From contig CAWHMS010000001.1 in assembly GCA_963830495.1 (NCBI GenBank), positions 124,001-188,000 of the forward strand: a stretch of DNA of 64,000 bases, written 5' to 3'. The notes under the pieces were generated by a model. It saw nothing but the letters and a program-made list of their open reading frames with translations, was not told where the DNA came from and searched no databases. The position numbers were made by a program, and so were the translations under genes. Within the stretch, counting starts at the first letter, position 1. Each line of letters begins with the position of its first letter. Source of the stretch: CAWHMS01 sp963830495 (lineage in GTDB: Bacteria; Actinomycetota; Actinomycetes; Propionibacteriales; Nocardioidaceae). Positions 61,934 through 64,000 of the stretch are shown here, in pieces.

Positions 61934-62131
61934 TTGGCCGCCAGCCACCACGGGTCGACCCCCGCCGCCTGGACCGCGGTCACGTTGGTGATCGTCGCCT
62001 TCCTCGTCGGGGCCATCGGCCTGGTCATGATGAACTGGCCGGTGTTCTGGACCGGCGTCGGACTGCTCGGTCTCGCCGTTGTCGTGGGCAAGGTCATGCA
62101 AGCCATGGGCATGGGCGCCAGGCAGTCATGA
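61934..62131 (+). CDS. HGxxPAAW family small membrane protein
   Basis: 65 residues from TTG 61934 with GAGGAG about 10 nt upstream. HGSTPAAWTAV (6-16) is the family-defining motif, followed by two membrane helices (about 13-34 and 38-56). Always near trpC in actinobacteria; role unknown. The stop overlaps trpC by 4 bp. Confidence 0.88.
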   Translation: MAASHHGSTPAAWTAVTLVIVAFLVGAIGLVMMNWPVFWTGVGLLGLAVVVGKVMQAMGMGARQS

Positions 62132-62934
62132 CCGTCCTCGACGAGATCCTGGCGGGGGTGCGCGCCGATCTGGTCGAGCGCCAGCAGCAGGTGAGCCTCG
62201 ACGACCTCAAGGCGCTGGCCGCTCGCCGAGCACCCGCGATCGACCCGATGCCGACGTACCGGTCCGACGGCATCGCCGTCATCGCCGAGGTCAAGCGCGC
62301 CAGCCCGAGCAAGGGGTACCTGGCCGACATCGCCGACCCCGCCGCGCTCGCGGCGGACTACCAGGCCGGCGGCGCTGCGACCATCAGCGTGCTGACGGAG
62401 GGGCGGAGATTCGGTGGCAGCCTCGACGACCTGCGCGCCGTACGCGCGGCCGTGTCAGTGCCGGTGCTGCGCAAGGACTTCGTGGTGACGTCGTACCAGC
62501 TGTGGGAGGCCCGTGCCGCCGGGGCCGACCTCGCGCTGCTGATCGCGGCCGCCCTCACTGACCATGAGCTGGCCGGACTGGTCGACAGGGCACGCTCGAT
62601 CGGGCTGACACCGCTGGTCGAGGTGCACACTGCGGACGAGATCGCGCGCGCCGTCGACGCCGGGGCCGACCTGATCGGTGTCAACGCCCGCAACCTCAAG
62701 ACCCTCGAGGTGGATCGCGCCCTGTTCGCGCGGCTGGCGCCGCTGATCCCCGAAGAGCTCGTCCGGGTCGCCGAGTCTGGTGTGCGCGACCCGCATGACG
62801 TGCTGGAGTACGCCCGGCACGGAGCGGACGTGGTGCTCGTCGGTGAGTCGCTCGTCACCGGCAAGGATCCGCGCGCGGCCGTCTCCGACATGGTCAGCGC
62901 GGGCACACACCCGGCCCTCAAGCAACGGCACTGA
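62128..62934 (+). CDS. trpC: Indole-3-glycerol phosphate synthase
   Basis: 268-residue barrel enzyme. VIAEVKRASPSKGYL (catalytic Glu/Lys), ISVLTEGRRFGGSLDDL, VPVLRKDFVV, EVHTADEIARAVDAGADLIGVNARNLKTLEVD, RVAESGVRDPHDV. Cyclises CdRP to indole-glycerol phosphate. ATG 62128 overlaps the HGxxPAAW gene stop (ATGA). Confidence 0.97.
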   Translation: MTVLDEILAGVRADLVERQQQVSLDDLKALAARRAPAIDPMPTYRSDGIAVIAEVKRASPSKGYLADIADPAALAADYQAGGAATISVLTEGRRFGGSLDDLRAVRAAVSVPVLRKDFVVTSYQLWEARAAGADLALLIAAALTDHELAGLVDRARSIGLTPLVEVHTADEIARAVDAGADLIGVNARNLKTLEVDRALFARLAPLIPEELVRVAESGVRDPHDVLEYARHGADVVLVGESLVTGKDPRAAVSDMVSAGTHPALKQRH

Positions 62935-62956
62935 CCGACCGGCGACGAGGATCGTG

Positions 62957-64000
62957 ATGACCGCTCTCCAGCTGCCCGACGCCGCCGGACACTTCGGCCG
63001 GTTCGGCGGTCGCTTCATGCCCGAGGCGCTGATCGCGCCCCTCGACGAGCTCGAGCGACACTGGCGGGAGGCAATGGCGGAGGAGTCGTTCCGGGTCGAG
63101 TTCGCGACCCTGCTGCGCGACTACGCCGGCGTACCGAGCCTGCTATACGACGCGACCCGGCTCTCCGAGGCGGTCGGCGCCCGCGTGCTGCTCAAGCGGG
63201 AGGACCTCAACCACACCGGCGCGCACAAGATCCGCAACGTCCTCGGCCAGGCGCTGCTGACGACGCGGATGGGAAAGCCTCGAGTCATCGCCGAGACGGG
63301 GGCCGGTCAGCACGGCGTCGCCACTGCGACGGCCTGCGCCTACTTCGGCCTGGAGTGCGTGGTCTACATGGGCGAGGTCGACACCGAGCGACAGGCGCTC
63401 AACGTCGCCCGGATGCGCATGCTCGGTGCCGAGGTGGTGCCGGTCACCACCGGCAGCCGAACGCTCAAGGACGCCATCAACGAGGCGCTGCGTGACTGGG
63501 TCGCCAACGTCGACTCCACCCACTACCTGCTCGGCACCGCGGCCGGGGCGCACCCCTTCCCGGGGATGGTGCGCGACTTCACTCGTGGCATCGGCGACGA
63601 AGCCCGCGAGCAGTGCCTGGCGCTGGCTGGACGGCTGCCGGACGCAGCGCTGGCCTGTGTCGGGGGCGGCTCCAACGCCATCGGGCTCTTCACCGCGTTC
63701 GTCCCGGACGAGTCGGTGCGCCTCTACGGCTTCGAGGCCGGCGGCGACGGCTTCGAGACCGGGCGGCATGCCGCGACGATCAGTGCCGGCCAGGTCGGTG
63801 TGCTGCACGGCGCACGCTCCTACCTGCTGCAGGACGACGACGGCCAGACCATCGAGTCGCACTCCATCTCCGCGGGGCTCGACTACCCCGGCGTCGGGCC
63901 GGAGCATGCCTGGCTGGCCGAGACCGGCCGGGCGACGTACCGACCGATCTCTGACGCCCAGGCGATGGACGCGATGGCGCTGTTGGCCCGTACCGAGGGG
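62957..64000 (+). CDS. trpB: Tryptophan synthase beta subunit, 3' end outside window
   Basis: 348 residues visible; the gene runs off the window end. FGRFGGRFMPEALIAPL start, LKREDLNHTGAHKIRN with PLP Lys about 91, AETGAGQHGVATATACA, VYMGEVDTERQALNVARM, VGGGSNAIGLF phosphate loop, SAGLDYPGVGPEHAWL. TrpB1 type. ATG 62957 has GAGG 7 nt upstream; GTG 62954 is adjacent and in frame. Confidence 0.97.
   Translation, partial: MTALQLPDAAGHFGRFGGRFMPEALIAPLDELERHWREAMAEESFRVEFATLLRDYAGVPSLLYDATRLSEAVGARVLLKREDLNHTGAHKIRNVLGQALLTTRMGKPRVIAETGAGQHGVATATACAYFGLECVVYMGEVDTERQALNVARMRMLGAEVVPVTTGSRTLKDAINEALRDWVANVDSTHYLLGTAAGAHPFPGMVRDFTRGIGDEAREQCLALAGRLPDAALACVGGGSNAIGLFTAFVPDESVRLYGFEAGGDGFETGRHAATISAGQVGVLHGARSYLLQDDDGQTIESHSISAGLDYPGVGPEHAWLAETGRATYRPISDAQAMDAMALLARTEG

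Overview
The window is a dense, high-GC (roughly 70 percent by eye) actinobacterial chromosome segment made of core genes. The evidence is a dcw cluster without ftsA but with sepF, yggT and a Wag31-type divIVA after ftsZ; a TIGR03085-type DinB-like protein; an HGxxPAAW protein; a PriA-type HisA with no trpF beside trpC and trpB; and actinobacterial LexA and T-box signals. The gene order recalls Nocardioidaceae, but that is an impression from recall. No tRNA, rRNA, CRISPR array, transposase or prophage gene was seen.

Region 1 (1-6.5 kb): a polyprenyl diphosphate synthase (cut by the window edge), methylenetetrahydrofolate reductase, a phytoene-desaturase-like FAD enzyme, a DUF4126 membrane protein, a secreted BNR/WD40-like beta-propeller, an anchored Ser/Thr/Pro-rich protein and a YbaK-type deacylase. 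Region 2 (6.5-13.9 kb) is an SOS translesion block. A perfect LexA box precedes a DUF6504 gene and dnaE2, followed by a methyltransferase and dinB. The usual partners imuA and imuB are absent here. dnaE2 is frameshifted by an apparent 34-bp duplication, and DUF6504 and dnaE2 carry palindromic insertions inside their reading frames. Region 3 (13.9-20 kb): an L,D-transpeptidase, a DUF3040 protein and the moxR-DUF58-transglutaminase operon.

Region 4 (20.2-39.4 kb) is the dcw cluster: mraZ, a small membrane protein, rsmH, ftsL, ftsI, murE, murF, mraY, murD, ftsW, murG, murC, ftsQ, ftsZ, pgeF, yggS, sepF, yggT, divIVA. Most adjacent genes overlap by 4 bp. mraZ has a 10-bp-periodic TGGNG box in front of it. 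Region 5 (39.4-50.6 kb): ileS on the minus strand under a translational T-box, then a histone-H1-like/DksA fusion, lspA, a RluD-family gene, a GNAT gene coupled to a short upstream ORF, and the replicative dnaE.

Region 6 (50.6-64 kb): two membrane or envelope proteins, a Lon N-domain protein, then hisD-hisC-hisB-hisH, two passenger genes, priA (hisA), hisF, a hemerythrin-like gene, a TIGR03085 gene, hisI, a Trp-associated membrane protein, an HGxxPAAW protein, trpC and trpB (cut by the window end). trpE, usually between hisI and the Trp-associated membrane protein, is missing.

Many genes start 6-8 nt after a TANNNT-type -10 hexamer, which points to widespread leaderless transcripts. The most unusual content is the decaying, palindrome-studded SOS polymerase cassette, followed by the ileS T-box switch, the MraZ box, the coupled small ORF and the basic-tail DksA fusion.
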